Source: Pinus tabuliformis (taxonomy: Eukaryota > Streptophyta > Pinopsida > Pinales > Pinaceae). Taken from it: 64,000 nt of DNA. The position numbers and the translations under genes were made by a program. Below the pieces are notes generated by a model, which was given only the letters and a program-made list of their open reading frames with translations, searched no databases and was not told where the DNA came from. Shown here piece by piece: positions 1-10,750 of the stretch (positions within the stretch are counted from its first letter, which is position 1; the number at the start of each line of letters is the position of its first letter). The stretch spans positions 275,373,174-275,437,173 of the forward strand of contig CM062804.1 in NCBI GenBank assembly GCA_031772625.1. The letters run 5' to 3'.

Positions 1-231
1 ATAGCCACTTGTTCCTCCCATAAATTCCACAATCCCTCTTGGACAGCCATGTCTTCTCGACCTAGAAACTGCGTCGATTTTCATCCCAAACTCATAGACA
101 GATGCATGTGCCTTCAGGTTGACGTTCCCTTCGGGACTAAGAAAAATTGATTTCCATGCATGGACTGCCTCTCCCAAGGCATCATGCAAAGGAATCCCTT
201 GATCTAGTGATCTAATTTTAGCAGCTAGATG
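1..231 (-). CDS. Unrecognised open frame, cut by window edge
   Basis: Read on the minus strand, this stretch stays open from just after a stop near 233 to the window edge, about 76 codons, with an ordinary residue mix (for example HDALGEAVHAWKSIFLSPEG). I do not recognise the family. It could be an exon or a gag-like piece of an element lying mostly outside the window. No start codon or splice site is convincing. An open frame of this length can occur by chance, so support is weak. Confidence 0.25.
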
Positions 232-233
232 TT

Positions 234-2300
234 ACATGCAAGGATCATTTCAAAAACCTCCCTCCAGGTGTCAATTTTCCTAGATTTGTGGCATGCACGT
301 CACAACATCGATTTTATCAAAACTCATCAACTGGATGCTACAAAGCACATTCCTCACTTTGACCTTGCATCTCTGACAACCCACATTACATCTTGGGATC
401 CTCGTCACATTCAACTCAGCTACTTCTTGGTAATCTTTTTTTCATGTCTCGCACTGCATTTCTGTCTCTTTTTGTGTTTCACTTTTTGTGAGTGTTGTCT
501 GCCTGATTTCAGTGAGTGCTTGGTGTCATTTTGATGTATGTTAGATTGTATAAGAATTGAATTAGTTTTCTTTTGCATCTCATTATTGTTGCATGCATGA
601 CATTGTTTTTGCACGAACGATCGTTGTTGCGACAACTCACTTTACACACATGCATGTTTTCACGTTTCCTGAATCCTACACTTGTTGTTTGCATGTATGA
701 TCATTATCTTTTGTTTGCACTCATATCATAATGCATTCAGAATTAGCTATGTTTTTAATGTGAATTTTAGGTTAGCTATGATTGTACTTGTTTGTTTTGT
801 TTGAAAAGTTTGGTTGACTTGACTCTTGTAATTCCATTGGGCTATGGAGTTTATAAACTAAACTAGAGTTTTGCATCATTTTTAGAGGATTTCTCATAGG
901 GAAAGCTAGGTTGTATAAAATGGATCTTTTCAGAATTTAAATGGATGGTGGAAAAGCATAAGTGTAAGGTTCAGTAGAGACCAAGGAGAAATTAAGAATT
1001 CGTTGACCTGACTTCAGTGGAAAACATTAAAATTAACAATAGCCAAAATAGGGTGCTCCAGGTAATGAATCCTATGTATCAAAGTTCTATTGATTAATTT
1101 ATATATATAGAATAAGAGAGGAAATAAATACAATGTTTAAAAAAATAGACTGAAGAGACACATCACCATTTAGTACACCACATGAATCCTGTGAAAGGTC
1201 CCTATATTATTGATGCTCCAATGCTTTGAAAATTACAATATGCAGAAGGAAATTACTTTCAGAAATCAACATCTCTTACTTCAAATGATGAAGTATTTAT
1301 ACAAATTCTAAACTAAAATATCTTGAAAAAATATCAAGATTTGTTACAAATATCTCCAACTGTATTGCAAAAATAGAACTGAAATATAGGACATTCAAAA
1401 CTAATGAATCTACTTGGAAGTATCTTTGTGGATTGCTTGCGACAAAGAAGAGAAACTTGAATTTGATTGAAACTCTTATTTGATGAGGTGGCATCCAAGT
1501 CACTAACTGTCTTTGAGCTTTTCCCTCCTGGAATTATCAAAAATAGGGTCCTATAATACCTTTTTTTCATTTCCACCTACTTGGAAACCGCATTTGAAAA
1601 CACTAACTAGAAATAGGAAAATTTGAGAAAACATTCCTGCAAATATTCATCTGAATTTCCAAAACTATAATATTTGTTACAAAACTGAGAGATGGTTTTG
1701 TGCATGAGGATGTTAGCAACAAAAAAATATTTCAATTTTTTAAAATGAATTCTCAGTTGTCTATAAACCATGTTTGTAACTACTATGTTGCATAGGGAAA
1801 AACATATTTTTAACTGACCATAAAAGGAACATATGACATGGAGGCATGAGGTGTCATGGAGGCACATGGTTGGCGGAAATATGATTAGGTGGACGAATAG
1901 GATTGGAAGATGAGGAGGAAATGGCAGGTGGACATTAGCATGGGAGTAATTGGCAGAGGATATGTGGTGGGATAGGGATGGTGGAGGTGATGAATTGGGA
2001 CTTGTTAAGTGGATGAGAGGAAGTGGTTTCTGGAGGGGATAGCGGGTAGTTTATGGTTTTGGTGGCGGGGTGTGAAATTGTGAGGATGCAACACATAGGG
2101 GATGGGGCCCAGTGGGAGAAACCACTTTCCAGACCCCCCCAGCAATAAAGGAAGAATGGAGGGGGGGGGGGGGGCGCGAAAACAGAGGAGGTTCGTTGAT
2201 CATATGTGAGATCAAATACCGAGGCATTCAATGCCATTTTACTTTAACCATAAGTGACAAAGAACTTTGTATGCTTCTGCCTTTTAACCTTTTCCTTAAA
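234..2300. other. Intergenic, no gene seen
   Basis: AT-rich sequence with only short, unrelated open frames on both strands. A purine-rich, G-rich stretch at about 1900-2180 (many GGTGG and GGAGG words) ends in a run of 14 G at 2161-2174. No RNA gene, transposon terminus or protein similarity was recognised. Confidence 0.5.
2161..2174 (+). repeat. G14 homopolymer
   Basis: Fourteen consecutive G residues follow a GGA-rich stretch. It is a simple repeat, and its exact length may be unreliable in an assembly. Confidence 0.9.
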
Positions 2301-2302
2301 AC

Positions 2303-3480
2303 TTAGGATAAAAATGAGTTATGAAATATATGAAAACACTTTATCCATTTGTGGTCTTTCTGCTTTCTTTTGTGGTGTAGACTTCCACTTCGGTGAATCA
2401 ACCTGTCTATAATGGGCATTGGCTCCTCCAGCCACAAACACCCATTATGCACCAAGCAAAATAGTTGTTTGATGACCAAAACTATCACTGGGGTGTAGTC
2501 ATAGTGTGTCACCTAGAGAAGGTTGAGCAACCTTGCCTTTTCTACCCCTTTGAGCCACCTCTGCGGCTCCAATGTGGTCATTCCCGTGTTTGTGTCAATG
2601 ATGTGGCACATCAACTACTCGGTTTCTCACTGTGGGAACTTTTCATGGCCCGCCAAGTCCCAATGTTCAAGCTTCAGTATCGGCACCCATGCCAAATGTG
2701 GATTGTCGAAAACAATTTTGTCCGATAGTAGAGGGGTTTGTACGGGAGTCTTACTCTCATCAATGTCATTTGGCACCTTGGAATTAGGCATGCGCAGAGG
2801 GACATACTCAAGAAACTGTGTAATAGGGTTCGCACCCTGGGCTTCAACCTCCTCTACTTCCATTCCCACGTGTTCATCATCCATCGGGATGTCTTTGATA
2901 TCTTCCTCCTCTTCTTCTAGGTTTATATCCTTGCCTTTTTCCTGTGCAGTGGGCTTTGGTGGGTTTCTCCTTGGCTATGTGTGCACTGGTATGGCAGAGT
3001 GCTTACTCCTCTTGTCCTTTCTGGTTTCCTTGGTTGGAGCTGGCTTCGGTATCGATGTTCTTGGTGATTTAGAGACCTCGTCCAATACTTCAACCACTTC
3101 CAGGGTGGCTACTTCTGCCTCTATGTCCATTTCTTGTGTCGGATCCTCTACTACTTGTTCGGTATTTATAATTTTAGTGGGTGTTGACATGATCTTCTGC
3201 AAGAATTCCTGTGTGTTCACTGGAAATGTCTCAAATACCCCAAAAGCTATTAGAAGTTCGTATTGCTCATAGGCACCTTGGAGCTCAACAACTTAATTCT
3301 CAAAATGCCAAGTGTTTCTTGCTAGATAGCCACTTGTAGTTTATAGGGAATTTTGAATTCGAATCCGATCATTCCCCTCAAAATCGGTTCATTAATGTTG
3401 GATTGGTGGAAAATTTTCAAGGATCCGAGCCATAAATTTCATCTTAAATGCTAGCCTCCCACTCAATTTGGCCTCACTTC
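2303..3480 (-). pseudogene. Post-integrase coding-like region of outer gypsy
   Basis: Minus-strand open stretches at 2975-3220 (81 aa) and 2627-2884 (85 aa) share one reading frame; they are joined by a further acidic, lysine/glutamate-rich stretch in another phase, and an open stretch at 2303-2512 follows. They lie in sense, downstream of integrase. Segments such as MDIEAEVATLEVVEVLDE and a tail with DNPHLAWVPILKLEHWD look like coding rather than random sequence. It may be the C-terminal extension of pol or a separate accessory ORF; no known domain was recognised. The 249-aa plus-strand open frame at 2523-3272 lies antisense to it and I treat that as its shadow. Confidence 0.4.
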
Positions 3481-5852
3481 TCTCGTCGTTTCATGAATAG
3501 TGACTGTGACGGTCACTTCCCAGCCAACCTGCATGATTTCTCCCTGGGTAGCGTAGCTCCGTCTACATTACCGCAAACCCAGTGACACTTCCTTACTTTG
3601 TAGCATCCTCCAATCATGCAGCTACCTAGAGTGCTAAGACTGTGCTACGTTCATCTAGACACATGGCTAGTCCGACAGTGTATGGCTTCAAGTGACTTCC
3701 ATTCACCTTTCCTGGGAAGGGTTCTCCAATTAATTTGACCAATTGTACCACTCCTCCATTAGTAATCTCTTTAATGACATAAGGCCCTAATCAATGCATC
3801 CTGAACTTCACTCGAAATTTATCAAACTTACTATCATATAACAGAACTAGGTCATTTACCTTAAATGTGTTCAGCTTAATATGTCACTCATGCCATGCCT
3901 TTTCGTGCTACTTCTAGGCATGTTGGTGAAATCGTGCTAAAAATCATTCTTCCTCCAATTCATCCTCCTATGTGAGCCTCTCCTCTAGGGCTCCATGATC
4001 TGTCATACCTGTGATCACTACTATGCACAAGCTAGGCACAATATATTCCATGGGCATCATCGCTTCAACACCATAGATAGGCCTAAAAGGGGTTTGTCCA
4101 GTCAACTTCTTGCATGTTGTTAGATAAGCCCACACTATTACAGGTATGTGTAGGTCCCAATCACTTAGTTGAGCATTAAAAACCTTGGTCAGTGTGTTTT
4201 CGAGCACATTGTGGAACACATCGACCATCCTGTTATCATGTGGGTGATAAGGTGTGCTCTTCTGGTGGTATAGTGAAATTCATCCATTAGAGCACTAATC
4301 ATCTCATTCAGGAAGTGTATACTGCGATCACTCATCAAGATATTTTGACAGCCAAATCATGTTAGTATGTGCTCAAAGAGGAACTTTTCAGTGGTCATGC
4401 CTGTGCAATCCTTCACAGGTTTTCCTCTGCCCAATGAGTCAAATACTCCATCGCGGTGATAATGTACCTTGCTCCCGTCTTTCCTTGAGGCTGAATGGGT
4501 TCCACGAAATCTATCACCCATTTCTCAAAGGATTGCAACATCATCAGTTGATTCAAAGGCATCTCATCCCTTCACGATGGCCTACCAGTTCTTTGACATA
4601 CATCGCACACCTTGCAATATGCTTTTGATTCTTGAAGAAGGGTTGGCCACCACAACCCTGTGCGTAGAAGCTTCTACGTAGTTTCTCTTCCCACATCATG
4701 TCCTCCTGCGGCGCCCCCATGTGCGTTCATGAGGATGCTACTTCTTTCGAACTCAGGTACATACCATCACAATATCTCGTCAGTCCCCATCTTATATAGA
4801 TGCCCAACAATGAAAAATAACTTTTCCTCATGCACCATTAATTCCTTCTTTTTCTACACAGTGTATCCTTTCGGTGCAGTTCTTGTCGTTAGGAAGTGTA
4901 TTATATCCTTCAAATAACCATCCACGATGCACACTACAAATAGCTACGCATCAGGAAATCCCTCCTCCAAATTGCTGGGCTCTTCCCCTATTTCGATTTG
5001 CAACAGATGGTCTGGTCCTACGTTCAGTCGTCCGGGCTTCACAATAACCTAAAAATCATATTCCTGGAACAATAAGAGTCACCTGCAGATTGTCCCCCCT
5101 AACGCAGGCTTATTGACCAGGTACTTCAATGCGGAGTGATCTTTATGCATCTTAAAATAGCCTCCCAAAAAGTAGTGCGTATACTTCCAGAGCACATACA
5201 CCATAGCCAGCCCTTGCTGCTCAGTGGTGGAGTAGTTCTTATTTACTTTGGATAATATTTGTCTTACGAACGCGATAGGATGGTCCAAGCCTTCTACTCC
5301 ATCATGTGTCAGTACTTCTCCTAGTGCTATACATGATGTGTCTACATGTATATGAAACTACTTCTTCCAATCCGAGAAGACTAGAAATGGTGCGGTGACC
5401 CCCTTTTATTCCAATATATCCAAGCTCTTCTTACAGTCATCATTTCAATAGAATGTGACATACTTCTTCATAAATTTCTCCATATGCTCGATGATCTGGG
5501 CATAGCCTTTGATAAACTTTATGTAATATCTTGTATGTCCTAGGGTAGCACGCAGCTGTTTCACAATCCTTGGTGCTTCCAGGTTCAGTATCACTGTGAT
5601 CTTTGTGAGGTCTACCATCAGTCCCTTTCTGCAAACCACATACCCCAACATGTTCCCAAAAGTAACACAAAATAGAAACTTCTTGAGATTGAGCGTGATA
5701 TGGTATCTTCAACAGGTATCCAGCATCAAGCACAAGCTTGCTACATGGTGTTTAAATAGCCCAAACACATTCTAGTCATTAAAATAAACTTCCAAGAACT
5801 TATGTATAAATTTCTTGAATGCAACCACAACTACGCCCGAGAATATTGCAAG
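3480..5852 (-). pseudogene. Outer gypsy pol: RT 3' part, RNase H, integrase (broken)
   Basis: Minus strand. The RT palm resumes just left of the nested element; the YxDD box reads YFND near 5780, so one catalytic Asp is lost. RT thumb and RNase H follow (5079-5700, with DHPIAFVRQILSKVNKNYS and HKDHSALKYLVNKP). Then comes the H2C2 zinc region ending CDVCQRTGRPS near 4600, an integrase core beginning WVIDFVEPIQPQGKTGARY, and its end at 3968-4228 (WAYLTTCKKLTGQTPFRPIYG). A GPY/F-like C-terminus (LGPYVIKEITNGG) lies near 3800. Several frameshifts and stops break it. It is the direct continuation of the RT start at 18757-19356 on the far side of the insertion. Confidence 0.8.
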
Positions 5853-5857
5853 TGCAT
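5853..5857. repeat. Left target-site duplication of inner gypsy (TGCAT)
   Basis: TGCAT directly precedes the left LTR and matches 18752-18756 directly after the right LTR. Because a T follows here too, the duplication may equally be read as GCATT; the LTR edge is uncertain by one base. Confidence 0.75.
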
Positions 5858-7952
5858 TGTTTAGTCAATTTAGTATGTCCTAAATTTCTCCATTAATTAT
5901 CAATACGAGAGTTGTAAACTGATGAAGTGTGGTGCACTATATGTGCAAGGCAACCTCTTTCTTAGTTTTTATTGTTTTCAGCTTTATCTTGTTTTTGGGG
6001 GTTTTATCTTGGTTTGTTTCCTAATACAAATCGAAATCCTATTCCTAAGTTTTAAGAATACTTTAGAAGGCAAGTTTGAGAATAGATTTTAAGGCAATTA
6101 TGTCCTTTATGATGACTTCCAGAACTTAACACTTCAGAGGATCTCAAAATAGTCTAGTGATGAAATTAATACTTGAACAAGAATGTAAATGTGCAGATAA
6201 ACAAGAATGTAAATGTGCATCTACTTGAATCAAACAAATGATGAACTACTGATCATGAAATCTCTATCTCTGCTACTCATCTAAATACAGAAATAGTAGT
6301 TAAGCTATTGCACTCAAAGAAATCAAAAACTGCAAACTAATAAAAGTGAAATCAATTCACTTCATTTATAGTCCGATAGCTCGCCAAGTATTCTTTTCGG
6401 GGTTAAGCTATGGCTCTGGAGATAATGTCAGTAATATGAGGAATTGATATCTAATTGCAGAAAAATAAAACTAAAATCAAATCACATCATTCATAGTCCG
6501 ATAGCTCGCCAAGTAGTCTTTGCGAGGTTAAGTTATGGCTTTGGAGATAATGTCAATGATATGAGGAATTTGATATCTAATTGCAAAAAAATAAAGCTAA
6601 AATCAAATTACATCATTCATAGTCCGATAGCTCGCTAAGTAGTCTTTTCGGGGTTAAGCTATGGCTTTGGAGATAACGTCAATGATATGAGGAATTTGAT
6701 ATATAATTGCAGAAAAATAAAGCTAAAATCAAATCACATCATCCATAGTCCGATAGCTCACCAAGTAGTGTTTTCGGGGTTAAGCTATGGCTCTGGAGAT
6801 AACATCAATGGTATGAGGAATTTGATATCTAAACTAACTAACAAAGAAAATGAATAAAATTGGAATCAAAGCATAACTACGATTAAAAAGCTAAGAAAAG
6901 TAAAGTCAGTAGAGAGACTAATCTCATGTCACTAGTTATTATAAAAGTTGTATGAAAATGCCCGAGCCTAGCCTATCCTGAAACACACATTGATCAGTGT
7001 TAGCAACAATATACAATGCTTGAAAAATCATGTACATGAATGTAACGCTAACATCATAGCTAACTTATGAAATATACACAAGTGAACAAATTATGAAATA
7101 TGTGCAACGGAAATAAGGAAATAACACGTAAAAACTTTACAGAAATAAAGAAAACAAAACGTTGGCCAGCAAGGGCCCTCTGCACGACCTTGGTCAACAC
7201 GCTATCAGTATGGAATTACGCTCACATAGTCATATAAAATAGATTTTTATTGTATTACAAAACAGAGGAAAACTCCTCTTGTTACAACAGCAGGACCAGT
7301 TCACGACACAGTGTAATGACTAACAACAAAATGACATCAAAAACTAACTCTACATGCATTTGCAAACGCATTATTTATAAGGGAAAGTACATAACTATTT
7401 TCATATGAAACTACTTCAATAGAGGACATGTAAAAGAAATCATCCATGAGCTTAGCATGATGGCTGCCAAGATCATTCAATCTATCAAAAGATGGTTGTT
7501 GGATTTGCGTCGTGGAGGTATTCTACAACTCTCAAAATGAACCCATGGATCTAGGAACGGTCTCGGATCCTTTACGTGTTGAAAAACAGAGACTTGCTTG
7601 CTGTAGAACTCCTTCGTTTGACAACCATTTGACCAAGGGCTTCCTTTGTGAATTTCGTTGAACCAATAGGACCTGATCCATGTCTAGATTATTCCTGAAC
7701 TACCCACATGTCTCATTTTTCTTGATGACACCTGTAATATAGAGATCGACAAAAACAACTGCGGAAAGTGGTTGTATTCTGCAGCTAATGAGAAAAATTT
7801 AATTCAAATAGCAAACACAAAAACATAGTTAGAAAACCACTTAAATGCTCTTTTAGAATCAATATGCAATGAAATTTGTTAGCTTATGAGGTACTGGTGA
7901 GGGAAAAAAGTCTAGGAAAATATGTAGGAGAGATGTAGTTTTAGGGCTAACA
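5858..7952 (-). repeat. 3' LTR of inner gypsy
   Basis: About 2095 bp, matching 16656-18751 along its whole length with scattered substitutions. The plus-strand edges are TTGTTTAGTC at the left and GGGCTAACA at the right. It contains four copies of a 125-126 bp unit at 6367-6835. It follows the PPT in element orientation. Confidence 0.88.
6367..6835. repeat. Four-copy 125 bp tandem repeat inside LTR
   Basis: The phrase GTCCGATAGCTCGCCAAGTA recurs at 6371, 6496, 6622 and 6748 (spacing 125-126 bp). Each unit holds GGGGTTAAGCTATGGCT, or close variants of it, and a GATATCTAATTGCAGAAAAATAAA tail of which only the first part is in the last copy. The same array is in the partner LTR, so it predates the insertion. 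Confidence 0.9.
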
Positions 7953-7962
7953 TACCCCCACT
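7953..7962 (-). other. Polypurine tract of inner gypsy
   Basis: On the minus strand AGTGGGGGTA directly precedes the LTR start TGTTAG. Its position and purine bias fit the plus-strand priming site for reverse transcription; it is short and carries a T. Confidence 0.5.
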
Positions 7963-8012
7963 GTGAAGGTGTTGCATGTCGTCATGCAACCAAAACTTTG
8001 ACAATTCTCCTT

Positions 8013-9640
8013 TCAGTTCATGTGTTCTGAGACCTCTGCCAACACATCCAGCCTCCTTTTCTTCTTTCTTGGGACCACTGTCATCCTCGGCTTCCTCATT
8101 AGGCACTTGAATTTGAGGTTGATGAGAGCTCTGCTCAACCTCCTACTCTTTTTCTTCAATTTTCTATTTTTCTTCTGCCACAGCCCAAGATGCGACATGG
8201 TGTTGCCGTGAATAATCTTATCCAACCTGCTATGTTATCTCAATGTTTTATTTTCTCTTTTGATGTGTCTATTTAAGACCTGTAGCTCAAAAACTTCTTG
8301 TTTTAGTAATTCGATTAGAGCTTCCTGGGCTGTATTAGGCTGGGCAGATGAAGTTCCTTGATCTATGGTAGTTTTCTCCAACATTTCGATATACTCATAC
8401 ATTTCTTGCTATGTTGGGTCTATCTTAGGTGTAGTTTTCCTTGGGCTATCCCCAAAATCAGGTTGAGAAGGACTGACCTAAAGATCTGGTTGAGAAGGAC
8501 TAATCTCAAAATCTCGCTGAGGAATAGGAGTATGGTGTGGGCCACGTCCAGGAGGGATTGTTGGAGGTTATTCCAGTGTTTTCCATCCTAAATCAATGAA
8601 GTGCGGCCCTTTAGTTTGTAGTATCCTCAGTTTTCCTTTAAGTCTAAAGCTCCTCCTTTGATTTTGTGAGCTAGTGTCTTCTTTCTCCACACTTTGTTTT
8701 TCTTTCCCTTTCCTCTTTGCTGCATCTGATTGTTCCTGAAGGTAAACTAGTCTTTCAGAAAGTATTTGGTGGTCCTCTTCTGAGGGAGGTTCTGCGGTTT
8801 TATAGACAGCTTCAATTTTTCTCTTCCCCTTTAATTTGCTTTGCTTCCTAACCTCAGTTCTTTCCTTCCTAATTTCTGGCAGCTTCTCTTCCTTATTAGT
8901 TTGTTTAGCAATGTTAGTAGGAGTGTCCTCAATTCTCACACTTGTTTTCTTTCTCCTAATTTTCATTGCAGAGCTCCTCTCAGGTGTTTCAGGTGGATCT
9001 TGAAAGAAGTTTCTAACCAGAAATTGTTCTCAGGTGTCCCTCTTTTGCTTCAACTGTTTTTCAATCAAAACTTTTACAAGGCTATGATGGTACAGGTGCG
9101 GTTCTATGTCCTCCAAATTCTTTTGTACAGTTATAGACATCTTTTTCAGACTATTCAATAAAAAGTAAGGCAAATTGATGGTTTGATTTTCTAGAAAATT
9201 CATTAGCAATCGGGTGTGGTACATACACATGGACCCGAACCGTCCCTCACATGTAATAAACTTCTACAATATCAATAATAGACTAGCCCACTTTTCTTCT
9301 AAAGTAGAGACAGGGATTCCATTTTTGAAAATGGTTATATCCATACCTAGTTTGCCTAGTATAACCCTCCAGGTCCTCTCATCAAAGCATTTGTTTTTGA
9401 ACCACCGTTCCCCCTCCTATGGGAGTTTCATTGTTGCAGTGATAGATGCCTATGTAACTGAAAATTTAAGGTCTCCAACCTCAACTTCCATGCCATTAAA
9501 ATAACTCACAAATGTCTTTGTAACTTCTTTGTTGTAATATCTAAATTTCTGGATGAACTGTAGCCACCATGCCTTCCTTAGTACGTTTTTCAATTGAGGA
9601 TAACCCTCCATGAATTTGGGCCCTTCCGGTTATTCTCTCA
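8013..9640 (-). pseudogene. Sense ORF between integrase and 3' LTR (env-like position), decayed
   Basis: Minus-strand open segments 9630-9830, 9030-9230, 8568-8966 and 8013-8225 lie in one frame, interrupted by stops rather than frameshifts. The central part reads continuously apart from stops (WWLQFIQKFRYYNKEVTKTF, then CFDERTWRVILGKLGMDI). The C-terminal half is very basic and lysine/glutamate rich, probably coiled coil. Length is about 540-600 codons. The position matches the extra ORF of Athila-type elements, sometimes called env-like, but I see no signal peptide or clear transmembrane anchor in the confident part. It could be a structural or nucleic-acid-binding accessory protein. It is expressed, if at all, only from intact relatives. 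Confidence 0.6.
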
Positions 9641-9830
9641 GCAAAAGACACATTCCTACTTTCTGCCTTAAAATACGTTTGAGTGAGTAATGGATTGACG
9701 GAGGTGAAACGGCTATGTTAGAAGGGAATAGCAAAGGTTTGTGGAGAAAAACCAGTAATCGTAAACAAAAAAGCAGAGAATAGGTAATGAGAATGAGTTC
9801 ACGAGAGTGTAAACAGGCCGGAAATAACAA

Positions 9831-10750
9831 GTGGGATAGTATGGGAATAGTGTGAGCTTAGCTTTTGAGATAGACAACTGTAGAATAAGCGTGAGCACGT
9901 TCTCAAAATGGTTGCAGAATGTGTGGTGGCACAGAGCCGTGATCAAATAGATTACGTCCTCATAATTACTCGGTTCAGCAGGTGGAATGCCAATGTACAA
10001 ATAAACATGAGTTAAATTTGGAGGTGGATCATGAGGCCGTTAAAAATTAATGCAAGGTTCGTGGAGAAATCATGTAAATATCATGGAGTGGTTATGGAAG
10101 CTATCAATGCTAATCATTACATATAATGGAGCCGTGGTTTCATAACTATATAGAATATGCTTTTTAAAATGCTATTTGAAATAAATCTTGCTCACACCTT
10201 GGAATTTTTGCCACTTTCGTCCATTAACCTTTGATTAGCTGCTTCCTGTTGTGCTTTAGGTGCTTTATATCTTCAAAAATTTCTTTTGTCATACCTACAC
10301 TTGGTTCTCATCATTATTTGGCTAACATCTGATTGTCAGTGCTGAATAACAGAGTGTTAGTTTCAAAATCAATCAGCTGGCTGCGGAATCAGTTTCTAGC
10401 TGTGGAAAATGAATTCAGCTGCGGAAACTGACACAGTGAACATATGACTGAATGGAGATGGATGGAAGTGAATGATGACTGAGTAAATGATATATGAAAA
10501 CTAGTCATGAAAGGAATTTTATTGGCAAAATGAGGTGACGAAATGAAATGAAATGGAGTGAAGTGAAATGAAGCGAAATGACATGAAACTATGAATAAAC
10601 TGAGGAAAGATTTTTTTGGAAAATATAGGGCATCAGAAGTTTCTGATTTTTTACCTGTATTTTCTGTATAAGACTGTCAATCAGTGATTGGTTTTCATGC
10701 TTATACAATTTTATTTTATTTTTTTATTTTTAAACAAAAAAGAACAAAGA
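9831..10750. other. Spacer between integrase end and accessory ORF of inner gypsy
   Basis: AT-rich sequence without convincing coding potential. It includes a GAAAT/GAAGT-type simple repeat at about 10545-10590 and T-rich runs near 10690-10735. It may hold the splice or leader sequence of the downstream ORF, but no site is clear. Confidence 0.45.

Noticed and set aside
1297..1867. Minus-strand open frames of 68-86 codons
   Set aside because: Low-complexity, Phe/Ile-rich translations of AT-rich DNA with no similarity to any family I know.
2523..3272. 249-codon plus-strand open frame
   Set aside because: Serine-rich text lying antisense to the minus-strand coding-like region of the outer gypsy; no family similarity.
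6367..6835. Evenly spaced repeats, considered as CRISPR-like
   Set aside because: Units are fully homologous along 125 bp with no unique spacers, sit inside an LTR and recur in the partner LTR.
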